Shown here piece by piece: positions 19,117 to 30,563 of a DNA stretch of 64,000 nt; the stretch's first letter is position 1, and every line of letters starts with the position of its first letter. This stretch comes from Notolepis coatsorum. Taxonomy: Eukaryota; Chordata; Actinopteri; Aulopiformes; Paralepididae. The notes beneath the pieces are model-generated. The model saw only the letters and a program-made list of their open reading frames with translations, was not told the origin of the DNA and searched no databases. Made by a program: the position numbers and the translations under genes. The stretch spans positions 49,705,192 to 49,769,191 of the forward strand of contig OZ020589.1 of NCBI GenBank assembly GCA_963971535.1, given 5' to 3'.

Positions 19117-20068
19117 TGTCGTATTCGAGCTTTAGAGAATAATCATTCGGGACGAGGAGATTACGTGAACTTGTTTATTGCACAGTGAGCAACATGAGTG
19201 TGACTCTATCCAGGGCTAGCAGCCAACTGATCATCAGGACCCCATGTGCAGGTATTCATAACAGAAAGGTGCGCCTAGCGCGCCTGTCGTAAATGACATA
19301 TTCAAGGCATGAATATTTTTTTTTTGTATTTTTTTTTTTATTATTTTTTAAACAAACACATAAACAAACATGACAACACACAATAGGATATACAAATACA
19401 CATATGCTCCAGCTCGTACCCCCCTCTCCCGGACCGGACCCCCCATTGGATAATCCAACCATTATAATTTGTTCCTAACCAGACACTACCATTATATGCT
19501 GGCTTTTATTCTCTCCACCACTTCTAACCACATTGCCATTTTGGATTCATTGAGACCCAAAATTCTAGCTGTTGATATTTCTTGATAAATCACATCGAGA
19601 TATGTAAGAATCCAGACCTTACGGCACATTTTTTCCGGTTGAAACCATCGTGATGCTATCAGCTTTTTAGCCACTGTGATACCGGATAAAACCAATCTCT
19701 TTAGCTGTGGAGGTACTGCATGCTCAAAGACATCATTCAGCAGTAATACAGAGGGGTGTACAGGTATATCCAGAGTTAAGAGATTTGACAATTGCTGGCT
19801 CACTTCTTTCCAAAATATCTTAACTGGTGGGCAGTCCCAGTACATGTGCATAAATGTCCCTTCGTCCCCATTTGTACATAAGGAGCATTTGGAGTCTTGT
19901 TTAAGACCCATTTTGTTCAGTCTTATAGGAGTTAAGTATGTCCTGTGAATATAGTTAAGATTGATTTGTTGATGGTCCGGGTTCCTTGATGCAAGGCGTA
20001 CATTTTCCCAGGCTTCTTGCCAGTCAAAGTCTATCTCCAGGTCTGGTATATCAGGCATGAATATTACA
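19117..20068 (-). repeat. Right-hand (5') LTR of the Gypsy element, interrupted by an L1 piece
   Basis: On the plus strand it starts TGTCGTATTCGAGC and, ignoring the inserted L1 (19318-20052 plus one target duplication), ends GAATATTACA before the hAT frame resumes at 20069. That makes an LTR of about 200-215 bases with TG...CA ends. It contains TTTATTG, a minus-strand CAATAAA signal. It shows no similarity to the left LTR at 14808-15063. Confidence 0.55.
19318..20052 (-). mobile_element. 5'-truncated L1-type LINE, ORF2 C-terminus
   Basis: The minus-strand frame 20058-19492 reads INLNYIHRTYLTPIRLNKMG, CSLCTNGDEGTFMHMYWDCP and FWKEVSQQLS, then a helical tail ending ERIKASI. This is the cysteine-bearing C-terminal end of L1-clade ORF2. 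A poly(T) run at 19318-19350 is the poly(A) tail of the minus-strand element. The perfect 13-bp target duplication AGGCATGAATATT lies at 19305-19317 and 20053-20065. A textbook target-primed insertion truncated to about 735 bases, landing within the Gypsy LTR. Confidence 0.9.
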
Positions 20069-20891
20069 GCTTAGTAGGGGGAAATTCCTGCAGAGATTTC
20101 GAGAGCTCTGTCCCGAGATAAAATAGTTTCCCTGTGTCACTAAACATGCAGAATACAACCAACTAAATGACGAGCAGTGGCTGCTAGACTTGGCATTTTT
20201 AACCGATCTGAGCAACATGTTGAATGACCTTAATTTAGAGCTGCAAGGAAAAGACAAAACTGTGGTCAATATGATTATCTCAGTTAATGCTTTCAAACGA
20301 AAATTGCAACATGTGTCCTCAAAGCTGCAGCGCCATGATTTGGGGAACTTCCAAAACCTTGCGTCAGAGCTGGAGACGCAAAGGAAGGCTTGTGCGCAAC
20401 TTGACATTGCGCATTACACAGAGCAGATTGGGACAATTGTGTCAGAGTTTGACAGACGCTTTCAAGACTTTGCCTTACTCGAGCCAGTCACTACATTCAT
20501 GTGCTACCCATTTCGGGAAGATGTTGAGGTTGATTCACTTGCATCAAAAATAGCAACGCTGTTTCACCTGAACTCGTCTGGAGTGGAGGATGAGATGTTG
20601 ACACTACAAACTGACATTCAGCTGAAGGCCAGGGCTCATGGACAGTTCTGGAACTTACTCACAGAGGAAAAGTACCCAAACATGAGGAGATGTGCTACCT
20701 TCTTGACTGCATTATTCGGCTCCACTTATTTATGTGAGTCAGCCTTTTCCCACATGGAGATTATTAAGTCCAAATACCGTTCCACCATGACTGATGATCA
20801 TTTGGAAGTCTGCTTGAGGATGGCTACCAGCAGCTACTGCCCAGACTATGCGACCCTGGCAGATTCCATTCAGTGCAAGTCATCAGAGTAA
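20069..20891 (+). pseudogene. hAT transposase, C-terminal half with dimerisation domain
   Basis: The hAT frame resumes as LSRGKFLQRFRELCPEIK, hits a TAG near 20124, then continues as KHAEYNQLNDEQWLLDLAFL and NMLNDLNLELQGKDKTVVNM. It ends with the hAT C-terminal dimerisation block (LFGSTYLCESAFSHMEIIKS, YRSTMTDDHLEVCLRMA) and stops at 20889-20891. Apart from the one stop the half is open. It joins the N-terminal half across the insertion at 14808-20068 within a single Trp codon region, with about two bases lost. Confidence 0.85.
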
Positions 20892-21227
20892 GGTAATGAC
20901 CAACATTTTCTATTTTTACATTTAATGTACTGGGTTGTATTGTGCCATACGGGTTCATGCAGTTATGCAAGGTACACCAACAAAAGGTATACTGAGTAAT
21001 GCTGAGTAAAAATGCTAAACATATATGTATGTATATATATACTCAAGCCAGGATTAACCACCACACAGCCTGTACAGTTTAATTATGAATAAATTATTAT
21101 TAAACCGTGGTATTTCTGCCTATTTGTGACAGTGGTACGTGCCATGACAGGTTGTTTTTTGAAACATGATGTGTTTCTTTTCTCTTCTCTTCCTTTTAGC
21201 TTGGCCCTCATCAGCACCTCCCCCTCT
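20892..21227. other. Probable hAT 3' flank, no gene
   Basis: AT-rich sequence follows the transposase stop. A (TATG/TATA)n tract lies at 21020-21042. No terminal inverted repeat matching 9053 was found, so the 3' end of the hAT element cannot be placed. Confidence 0.4.
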
Positions 21228-21505
21228 TCCCCCACCCCCTGGAGGGGAGTTATGGACGCTGGATGTCAGCGCCTACCCTTCTTCCCCGACCCCCTGGAGG
21301 GGAGTTATGGACGCTGGATGTCAGCACCTACCCTTCTTCCCCCACCCCCTGGAGGGGAGTTATTGATGCTGGATGTCAGCGCCTACCCTTCTTCCCCCAC
21401 CCCCTGGAGGGGAGTTATGGATGCTAGATGTCAGCGCCTACCCTTCGTCCCCCACCCCCTGGAGGGGAGTTATGGACGCTGGATGTCAGCGCCTCCCCCA
21501 CCTGG
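21228..21505. repeat. 55-bp minisatellite, about five copies
   Basis: Units start GGAGGGGAGTTATGGACGCT at 21241, 21296, 21351, 21406 and 21461, an exact 55-base period with a handful of substitutions. Because 55 is not a multiple of three, the proline/serine-rich frame across it shifts phase between units, which argues against coding. Confidence 0.9.
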
Positions 21506-21529
21506 TGCTTTGCCTTCCAAATTGAAATA

Positions 21530-23640
21530 ATAAAGTTATCAAAATGACAATTTTCTGGTTGTGTTTTCCTGCATTTAACATTTTCAAACAAAGCCATCAT
21601 GAAACTGACAGAATAACTGAACAATAAAGTATAATATATTGTGTGGTACCCCTGTCAATAACTTTGGCAGACAGGGAATATAATTGAAAATGAAAAAAAA
21701 AAAAAAATGTAAAAAAAAAAAAAAAAAAATCTTTTTTTAATGCAGACAGGCCACTGAACTTAGAAGCAGGCCAGGCCAGTGTTTCTAGTTGCACCAGCGC
21801 AATAGTTATGTAGCAGCCTGAATATATTGTTTATTATTCAGAGCTGCTGACTTGCCTTTTTGCCTCCCCTTTCTGCACCAAGACATTTTAATTAGTTTCA
21901 CTGAGGTTCGCACAAACAATGACACAAGCGGCTCCTTCGCTCTTGCTGGAATATGGATTATAACTATTGGATTATATTCACCATCCTTCCCTTGTGTGAC
22001 TGGCAGGGGGCAGTAGCAGACAGAGAGAGATGCGAGGAGATATATGGAAGAGAGAGCCGGAAGGAGAGCCTCTGCTGCTTGGATCGTTGTTGTGAACAGT
22101 CGCAGCTAAAACGGGAGGTGCCTTGGGAGCCCTGTGAAGGAACCATCAGAGAGCCCCACCGGAGCAACGGTGGGTTAGCATAGGAGTACTCGAGTTATAG
22201 TAGTTACAGTGACCGGTATAGGTAGCGTGCGGCTAATAATATATCTGAGTTCACGTAGTCGGGTTATAGCAGTTACTGTGCCGGTATAGTGTGCGAGCCA
22301 GATACGGGCGTGGACCTACAAACAGTCTGCTCCGGCCGTCAGCAGCTGTCTTCACCGGCGTCCTGCATCAGCTCTGCACCTGGCTGCCTGCAGCACGGGA
22401 GTGCGCGCCGACCAGCAGAGGTCGGCATCGCCCAGCACACGCTCTCAGCCAACACTGCCTCCCTGCTCCAGCCCCGCCTGCTAGCACCTGAAACGAGAGC
22501 GTTCGACGCCATCTTGCCACCCGGACGGTGGTGGAGCGGCGCGGCCGCCATTTTGGTAGAGTAACATTAGGGCTTCGGTGCCCAGGATCTATTGCACGTT
22601 ACACAGTGTGGTGCGGCCTGCAGGCGAAGTTAACGGTGCTAACTACAGACCCCAAACATTACATGCCGGCATTAGCATAGGGCATTTGTTTTGGTAATTG
22701 TGGGCTCACATTTTGTTTTCTTTCCTTTCCTTTGAGCATGATAATATGTGTGTTTCCTAATATTTCCCATTCAGTGAACCCTTCTATTTCCTCCTTTATG
22801 TTCCCCCTCCTTTCCCCATATTACAGACCTGGAGCAGTAGATGTAAACCCTTAGGGAAGGTGTTGGTACTGTGTCTAGCCCAGACGTGGGCAGCACTTAG
22901 TCTGTGTATAGTGAGAGTACTTAGTCTGTGTACAGTGAGAGCACTTGGTGCCTAGGCGTAATTATATAATTACCAGATTGTAATCATTGTGTGATGTTAC
23001 CCATGGTGCAATAATCACCAGACCGTACCTATGGTGTAATGAGAACAATGGTGCAATAACAACCACACTGAACGGGAGCACGGTGTGTGTGTCTTTTATT
23101 GAGCCCAATCTTAACCCTCTTGATGCGGGTAACCTGTATATTATTAACCCCTTCCTATTTAACCTTCCCTTTCCTACTGTAAGGTTTCTGGTGTTACTGA
23201 GGGAGGGTACTGCTTGCGGGGGGAACCAAGTTATTTATTTACCATCCAGTCATTAGGTGTGGGGGGGTGCTAAGGGGACAATTGGGGAGAGTGAGGGTGT
23301 GTTGGGGAGTACTGCTGACTGCCCAAGAGAGAGGGAGGAAGACCAGAGTACCGGACCAGGTTTGTAAATCCTGGGCCTCATACACTCCCACTGCCAGCCT
23401 CCAGTTGTCGCTCCTGACCCCAAAGACGGAGGTGCAGCTAGCCAGAGTTCTACTGTGTCTCGCTACCTAGTGACCGTGCATCACAGTTCCCACGAAGCAG
23501 GGATAATCCACCCTGCTACAGTTAGATAACCTAGGTGGGGAACAACCAGGAGATCACTGCAACTCACACAAGTTGAGTTGGAGAACTATCTCTCTCTCGC
23601 TCTCTCTTGCTCTCACACACACAAAGGGAGCCGCATGTGA
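21530..23640. other. Unassigned sequence with A runs and a local duplication
   Basis: A and T runs lie at 21690-21738. Around 22185-22225 and 22255-22290 a block (GTTATAGTAGTTACAGTG, CCGGTATAG) is repeated with changes. At 22800-23470 there are several short direct repeats (ACTTAGTCTGTGTA twice near 22895-22930). No open frame shows a recognisable domain. The GC-rich part 22280-22570 could be a 5' exon or an LTR, but nothing decides this. Confidence 0.4.
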
Positions 23641-23990
23641 TTGGTGGAGGCGGGACCCTTAAAAACAGCTAATCATTGACACATGCTAGCCTGTAATAAT
23701 CCCCCCCAGAAAAATCGACTTTGCATTTGATATATTGCAAATATATGCCATCACACACACTGGCATTTAAAGGGTTAGAATTATACAATGAATATGTGGT
23801 GTTATGATCAGGGCTGAAGTTGAATAAAAGATTGTATTTTTTATCAATTACAAAAAAACTGAAAATCCATAAAAATCTGTGTTGTTGCTAATCATACATA
23901 TGCTAGCCTGTTTTTTAACAATAATTTGTGATGCCATCACAAACACTGGCATTTAAAGGGTACAAATAAAAAAATTCCTGCACCAGAATG
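23640..23990. repeat. Diverged direct repeat of about 250-bp period
   Basis: CATGCTAGCCTGTAATAAT near 23680 and ATGCTAGCCTGTTTTTTAAC near 23900, each followed by GCCATCACA(C/A)ACACTGGCATTTAAAGGG, show an old tandem duplication. No coding content. Confidence 0.6.
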
Positions 23991-24178
23991 CAGGAAATGA
24001 AGTCTTTGTAACAAAATTCTGGTGGGGGACCCCCAGACCCCCTGCTTAAAAAGTGGCCTGACTGGGGCTATATTTTGCACTATAGCAAGCACACACTCAT
24101 GCTGCACATGCCCACACTTATGGCCACTAAGGAAAGGTCACTTTAAGAATAGTATAGTATAACTTGAGATTGTATAAT

Positions 24179-24475
24179 ATAGCATGTACATAAAGACCCA
24201 GTGCCTCATCCGTAGCTAACAGTGTATTGCACTACCACAGGACCTAGCATGTCCTACCATGCTCTGTAAATAACGTATGTACATATACCGATATGCCCTA
24301 CTCTGTTTACTTGTTTTATTGCACAATTTGTGTACATATACCGATATGCCCTACTCTGTTTACTTGTTTTATTGCACAATTTGTTATTACTATTGTATTA
24401 TGCACATCGTTGCGGGCAAGACCACCTGCATTTCATTGTATACTCGTATGCCGTGACAAATAAAACTCTTGACTA
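24179..24475 (+). mobile_element. 5'-truncated L2/Rex1-like LINE 3' end
   Basis: Starts GCATGTACATAAAGACCCAG, has ACCGATATGCCCTACTCTGT, then TTGCGGGCAAGACCACCTGC, and ends GACAAATAAAACTCTTGAC. The last 60 bases match, in reverse complement, the 3' end of the LINE at 57455, tying it to that family. Only the 3' UTR is present. Confidence 0.75.
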
Positions 24476-24627
24476 TATTTCCTGGCCTGAATGATTTCCC
24501 CAGTCCGGCCCTGGTTAAAAGCCTCCAATGCTTATTAGTGTGTGTGCGTTTGAACGTGTGCATGTTTCAACCATACATTTACATTTATAAAAAAAAATAA
24601 AAATTTAAATACCTTTTTTACCTCCTA

Positions 24628-24703
24628 TAGTAGTGGGGGTCGCGGCTCTCTGACACCGTTATCTGAGGGTTGCGGCCTGAAAAATTTGGGAACCCCTGAT
24701 CTA
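24628..24703. mobile_element. Possible 3' end of a hAT element
   Basis: GGTTGCGGCCTGAAAAATTT leads to GGGAACCCCTG, which resembles the CAGGGGTTCCC terminal repeat of some hAT elements read in reverse. No opposite end or 8-bp duplication was found. Confidence 0.35.
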
Positions 24704-25840
24704 AACCATCAAAAATCACACAATTTTGGAGAATTATTAGAATTTCTGAAATTATTACGACATGTTGATTACACTAGTGGAATCAAATCACAAGTCCTTC
24801 AATATACTATGTTGTGAAACTGTTTGGAAGCTATTTAGAAGGTGCAACCAGTGATATATTGTTGCTAACAAATGCTCACAATCTTTGCTTCTGTGCAAGT
24901 GTACAGAATTCTGTGCACTGTTGCAAGTGTTTTTTGGATGAACATAACATTTGTACTATCCTATCTGTCCTAAGATTGAGGGGGGGCTTGTCTGGTAGAC
25001 CTCCACAGATACAGATTACACATTGAGAAATGTCTTTTTTTTCAAGAGCTTAGCTCAGCCACTGGCACCTATTTTGCCATCTATCTCGTTCCCATTTGTC
25101 TATGTCTCTCTGAAGAAAATGAAAAATAGAATTGGATGCCCTGTGTACTGTAAAACAAAAGGCAAGAGGAAGGAGAGGTTGCTGCAGACAGGCAGGGATA
25201 GGAGATAAGAGATAGGATCAAGGGTGCCAAGATCTTGGACTGTAGGAAAAGGGGTTCATATTCATCAAACGTCTCAGAGAACTATCAGAGCCAAGTTAGG
25301 ATGGAGTGCTCTAGTTTTGCTCTAGTCTTTTGTAGGTCTCTAGTTGAGCTCCACTCTTTTGGATTGCTCTAGATGTGATCTAGTTTGTACTGACAAGACC
25401 ACAGGGAAGCTACACTCAAGATGAATAACATTGTGAGAGAAGTAAGTGAAGTTAATAGTAATAGTCTGGGCGTGTCTCAAGCTGCCTGTGGCATTGTCCT
25501 ACTAATTTGACCTTTGACCTATCACAAGTCAGAGGCCAGGCTCCCATTGTTGTGGGACATTAGTAACTAGTGATTTAATTGCATGTTGTTTGAGCGCCAG
25601 CGACCGATGAAGACAGACAAAGACATGGAGTTCTCCGAGGAGGGAACCAACCCACCCATCTAGTGCTAAGTAGACCATTATCCTATCTATTACTCTATTC
25701 TGGAATCTTTCCTTTCCCTCCCACTCTGCAATTTCTCTGCCTCTCTTCCTCCCCAACTTCACCTTTCTCCCTGCTACTCTGACACCACAATGTGCCTCGT
25801 ACTTATCCCAACACTTGGTAGCAATCCGGCTAATCTCTCC
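24704..25840. other. No gene recognised
   Basis: Frames are short and lack motifs. The words GCTCTAGT and GAGTGCTCTA recur between 25300 and 25400 and again at 26795-27090, so this stretch and the segment around the SINE may share an origin. Confidence 0.4.
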
Positions 25841-25866
25841 TACCCCCCCCCCCCCCCCCCCCCCCA
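25841..25866. repeat. Poly-C run
   Basis: About 25 consecutive C residues ending in CACAG. The length is likely to be variable and hard to sequence. Confidence 0.9.
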
Positions 25867-26790
25867 CAGCCACTAATATACCTGTCACTGTACGTGGATG
25901 CTTATGGAATTGTCAATAAGCCATCAGGAAAGCTGACTTCATTACTGCCTACGCCCATAGTCAAAACCTACAGCTCCTGGCTCTAACCGAGACCTGGATA
26001 ATGTACAGTGGAGAATGTAGCTGTGGCCATGTCCACGACCGCCAAGAACCTTGGTGTTGTCCTTGACGACCAGCTGAACTTCTCCACTCACATCGCAGCA
26101 ACAACCAGAACCTGCAAATTCCTCCTGACAAAAGAAGCCACCCAACTCCTCAATCAACAGTCATCTGCCGCCTCGACTACTGCAGCGCACTGCTTGCTGG
26201 CCTTCCGACCACCACCACCAAGCCCCGTCAACTCATTCAGATTGCAGCCACCAGCCTCATCTCAAAAACCTACAAAAGTCAGCCCATGTTACCCCACTTC
26301 TTAGGGACCTGCCCTGGATTAATCCGCTAATTAATCCGTTAATTGCAAATCCGCTTCCAGGCCCTCGACCTGGCATATCGCCGAGGAGAACGGCTCCCGC
26401 CTACCTCGGGTCAATGGTCTCTAACTACAGACCCTCAAGACCCCTACGCTCTGCATCTTCTGGCCGCCTCAGACCCACTCCTATCCGAGCTCCGGGAGGG
26501 TCATCAAAGAGAAGCCGCCTATTCATTTCTCTGTCCTTGCCCCACAATGGTGGAACGATCTTCCCACCACAGTTAGGACAGCCGAATCCCGACCAATCTT
26601 TCACCAATCAACAATCTGAAACTGTCACGCACTCTTCTTAATATACTAACATACACCCAACACTGTAGCACTCAAGTCTGAACACATTGTTACTCAGCTG
26701 ATAGAGTTGTACCCTTCCTATTGACTTGTCGTACAAAACTTGTAAGTCACTTTGGATAAAAGCGTCAGCTAAATGACCAAATGTAAAATG
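25867..26790 (+). pseudogene. Internally deleted L2-type LINE
   Basis: The 5' part holds an endonuclease-like motif (LQLLALTETWI near 25970-26000). The sequence then jumps to the C-terminal part of ORF2 (STTAKNLGVVLDDQLNFSTH, then TRTCKFLL, and broken matches to the SRLDYC and YALHLLAASDPLLSELREGH segments). It ends with the L2-type tail AAGTCACTTTGGATAAAAGC and GTCAGCTAAATGACCAAATG. Most of the endonuclease and the whole RT palm are missing and the frame is broken repeatedly. A related 3' piece lies at 41362-41763. Confidence 0.7.
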
Positions 26791-26824
26791 TAGATGTGCT
26801 CTAGTGTTTTGGAGTGCTCTAAAT

Positions 26825-27054
26825 GGTACATTTATTTATCCAAAGCACTTTACAATTTGTTCTGCACATTTGACACATTCACACAACGACGACAGAGGCA
26901 ACCATGCAAGGTGCCAACCTGCTCATTGGGAGCAGTTAGGGGTTAAGTGTCTTGCTCAAGGACACTTGGACACGCTGCCTGGGAGGAGCGGGAATCGAAC
27001 CGGGGACCTCCAGATTACCAGACGACTGCTCTACCTCCTGAGCCACTGTCACCC
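26825..27054 (-). mobile_element. tRNA-derived SINE
   Basis: Read on the minus strand, it has a pol III A-box-like TGGCTCAGGAGGTAGAGC (about 27028-27045) and B box GGTTCGATTCC (26991-27001), followed by a body and a LINE-like tail (TTGTAAAGTGCTTTGGATAA). The near-perfect 11-base target duplication TGCTCTA(A/G)ATG lies at about 26814-26824 and 27055-27065. It is a pol III-driven retroposon, not a functional tRNA gene. Confidence 0.75.
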
Positions 27055-27137
27055 TGCTCTAGATGTGCTCATTCTTTTAGAGTTCTCTAGTTTCTTTTCA
27101 ATAATCAAGACTTGTTCCTTAATTAAGAGCGGTGTAT

Positions 27138-27406
27138 TCTGTACAGTGGAAGTGAGCATCATCAGATACAAGGTTGCACTACTGAAACAAGGAAAAAAAT
27201 TGATGGGATCAAACGTCTTTATGAATGAGCATCTTACAAAGCGCACCGGCGACATCGCCAAACAGGCCCGATACATGAGGAAGCAGAAATTAATTCAATC
27301 TACATGGACCTCTAGCTGCAAAGTATTCATCAAGCTGAATGGACCACCGGAGGAGGCCAAAGTGCTACTCATCAGAAACATGGAGGGGCTGGACAAATAC
27401 CAATAA
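27138..27406 (+). pseudogene. LINE ORF1 C-terminal fragment
   Basis: About 88 codons read KLMGSNVFMNEHLTKRTGDI, ARYMRKQKLIQSTWTSSCKV and FIKLNGPPEEAKVLLIRNME, then DKYQ and a stop. This resembles the C-terminal, nucleic-acid-binding end of ORF1 proteins of fish Jockey-group LINEs. The beginning is missing through 5' truncation. ORF2 starts about 60 bases later. Confidence 0.65.
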
Positions 27407-27468
27407 ACATCATGACAGGACTGTAAGGTAATAGAGACACACTGGACACAATTACACAACTTACAACC

Positions 27469-28481
27469 ATGACGCATAGGCCTACGGAAATAAGCAATTC
27501 ACCTACATCTGGAGATGATGTGGATTTGACACAGTGGATTCTTGAACACGAAAAAATGAAACTCAAAACATTTGAATACACTGAGCACAATCTACAGGAT
27601 ATAGAAAATGATATTGACCCAGACAATAATCTATTCTTCAACATCAACGACAACTGCTGCTACTATACTGAAGATCAGTACAACCGGACAATTAAGACAG
27701 TTAACAAACTATCAATAATTCACTTCAATTCAAGAAGTCTGTACGCAAACTTTAACAGCATTAAGGAATATTTAAACCAGTTTACACAACCATTTAACAT
27801 AATTGCCATTTCAGAAACTTGGATGAACGAGGAAAGGGGAATGGATTTTGAAATGGTCGGATATGAACTCAACTACCGTATATGAACAGAAAAAATAAGA
27901 GTGGAGGAGGAGTGGCTGTGTATGTGGATAATAACTTGAATTATAAGATTGTAGAAAAAATGACAAATGTGATTGATAATTTATTAGAATGTATAACAAT
28001 AGAAATAGGTGTAGAAAAAAAGAAAAATATAATTGTGAGCTGTATATATAGAGCACCAGGTTCGAATATTGAAGTTTTCAAGGACTGGATGGAAGAAATG
28101 TATATAAAAAATAATCAAAAGGCTATTTTCATCTGTGGGGATTTTAACATTGATCTTTTAAATCCAAACAAACATAAAATGACTGAGGAATTCATCAACA
28201 CATTGTATAGTTTGAGCCTTTATCCAAAAATCACAAGACCCAGCCGAATCACATCCCATTGTGCCACTCTGATAGACAATATATTTACGAACATTATAGA
28301 AAACAATACAGTGAGTGGATTACTAATAAATGACATCAGCGACCATTTACCAGTTTTTACAGTTTATGACAACAACTACACAGAAAACAAGCAGGACAAT
28401 AAACTACAATTTAAACGAGTAAGGACTGAAGAATCAATGACGCTTTCAAAAATGATTTGCTACTACAAAATTGGGAGATAG
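27469..28481 (+). pseudogene. LINE ORF2 endonuclease domain
   Basis: Starts MTHRPTEISN. An ~80-residue leader is followed by the APE-type endonuclease: IIHFNSRSLYANFNSIKEYL, IIAISETWMN (catalytic Glu in SETW) and, after a stop at 27883, GGVAVYV, VSCIYRAPGSN, FICGDFNIDL (the GDFN Asp/Asn) and the late box SDHLP. The TGA near 27883 breaks the domain between ETWMN and GGGVAVY, and a frameshift near 28440-28460 separates it from the RT frame. The catalytic residues are otherwise present. Confidence 0.8.
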
Positions 28482-30563
28482 TATATAAAGAGGATGACAC
28501 TGATAAAGCATATGAAACATTCTTATTTATATTTAACTTACTATATCACAAACATTGTCCAATAAAAGAATATAGCAGTAAACATAAACACTCAGACAGC
28601 CCATGGATCACAAGGGGATTACAGAATGCATGTAAAGAAAAATACACTATATAGAGAATTTATAAAACATAGAACTAAAGAGGCAGAAAATAAATATAAG
28701 AAATATAAAAATAAGTTGACTAATATTATGAGAAGATGTAAGAAGGATCATTATAGTAGAATATTAGATAACAACAAATATAATATTAAAGGTGTTTGGA
28801 AGATATTAAATGGTATTATCAGGAATGGATCAAGACAAATAAACTATCCTCAGTATTTTATGGAAAAGGATCAAACTATTAGCAATATGGATGATGTGGT
28901 TAACAACTTTAATAATTTTTTTGTAAATATTGGACCAGAATTAGCGGGAAAAATCCCAGATCCAGTGACTCCTGAAGACATAAAAGACAATTACATTGAA
29001 AGAAATCCTAGTTCAATGTTTCTGGAAGCGGTAGATGAAAATGAAATTATAGAAACTACTAATAAATGTAAAAACAAGACATCTACAGACAGTAATGAAA
29101 TAGATATGAAAATAGTAAAAAATTTCATTAGTGGGATTTCAAAACCACTCACGCACATCTGCAATTTATCATTCAAAACTAGTCGATTTCCGAATAAAAT
29201 GAAAATAGCAAAAGTCATACCTCTGTTCAAGACTGGAGATAAACACCACTTCACAAATTATAGGCCTGTTTCTCTACTTCCTCAGTTTTCAAAAATATTA
29301 GAAAAACTCTTCAACAGATTAGATAAATTCATTGATAAACATAATTTACTCACCGATAGCCAGTATGGATTCAGAACACACCGGTCAACATCACTAGCAT
29401 TAATAGAACTCATTGAAAAAATCACAAATTCCATAGATAAAAAAAAATATGTAGCTGGAGAATTCATTGACCTAAAAAAAGCATTTGATACTATTAATCA
29501 TGATATATTAATCAGGAAATTGGAGAGATATGGGATCAGGGGGGTAGTATTGGACTGGGTGAGAAGCTATCTAAATAAAAGACAACAATTTGTGACAATG
29601 AGAGATTATAAATCTGAATGTTTGGACATTGCTTGTGGTGTCCCCCAGGGGTCAGTGTTGGGTCCAAAACTGTTCATCTTGTACATTAACGAAATATGTA
29701 AAGTATCCAATATATTTAAATGTATTTTATTTGCGGATGACACTAATCTTTTTTTTTCTGGTGAGAATGTCCAGCAGCTTTTAGAGGTCATCACATCTGA
29801 AATGAAGAAATTTAAGGAATGGTTTGATAGAAACAAATTATCATTGAACTTGAGCAAAACTAAAATTATGTTGTTTGGAAACTGTAGATTGGATACTCAG
29901 GTACAAGTTAAAATAAATGAGGTGATTATTGAAAGAGTTTATGAAAATAAATTCCTAGGTGTAATAATTGACCATAAAATCTGTTGGAAACCTCACATAA
30001 AACATGTCCAATCTAAACTCTCACGAAGCATTTCAGTCATGAGTAAAGTAAAGCACATTCTGGATAGAAAATCACTCTACATTCTCTACTGTTCACTAGT
30101 TTTACCATATTTAAATTACTGTGCTGAAGTCTGGGGAAACAATTATAAGTCTACACTACAACCACTTTTTATACTCCAAAAAAGGGCCATAAGGATAGTT
30201 CACATTGCAGGTTATCGTGATCACACTAACATATTGTTTTTGGAGTCAAAGACATTGAAGTTAAATGATCTTGTGGAATTTAAAACGGCACAATTAATGT
30301 ATAAAGCAAAAAGTCATGCACTTCCAAGAAACATTCAAGAATTGTTCTTTGATAGGGAGGGGGGTTATAATCTGAGGGGAGAACACAATTTAAAGGTGCT
30401 AAACGTATGCACTACCATGAGAAAACACTGCATCTCGATATGTGGAGTGAAACTGTGGAACAGTCTAAATGTGGTGCTAAAGCAATGTCCAACCATGAGA
30501 CAATTCAAACTGATGTATAAGGAAATTATGTTCACAAGGTACAGGGATGAGGAAGGGACTTGA
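28457..30563 (+). pseudogene. LINE ORF2 reverse transcriptase and C-terminus
   Basis: After a short linker frame (28457-28654) a 645-codon frame carries the full RT. The motifs are KVIPLFKTGDKHHFTNYRPV (fingers), SQYGFRTHRSTSLAL, FIDLKKAFDTINHDIL (first catalytic Asp), GVPQGSVLGPKLFILYINEI and CILFADDTNLF (the ADD pair). It continues with NLSKTKIMLFG, then KFLGVIIDHKICWKPHIKH and a C-terminal region ending YRDEEGT. No zinc finger or RNase H follows. The frame from 28626 is unbroken, so the RT protein could be complete even though its endonuclease is not in frame. Confidence 0.88.

Larger units (their letters stand above)
9053..20891 (+). mobile_element. hAT transposon (ZBED/GTF2IRD2-like), split by two later insertions
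   Basis: Three collinear pieces belong to one element: the 5' region (about 9053-9322, GGGTGCCCAATACGTCGATG), the N-terminal half of a transposase (13826-14807) and the C-terminal half (20069-20891). The first gap is filled by an LTR element with a clean 5-bp target duplication and the second by a Gypsy element that carries an L1 piece. The 5' end is set only by similarity to my memory of this type of hAT; no 3' terminal inverted repeat was found after 20891. Frameshifts and stops make it non-autonomous. Confidence 0.7.

Noticed and set aside
21126-21530. Frame covering a 55-bp repeat
   Set aside because: The period is not a multiple of three, so the repeated peptide changes frame; no start or domain support.
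26990-27046. tRNA-like A and B boxes
   Set aside because: They belong to a SINE with a LINE-type tail and target duplication; no cloverleaf or anticodon arm can be defended.
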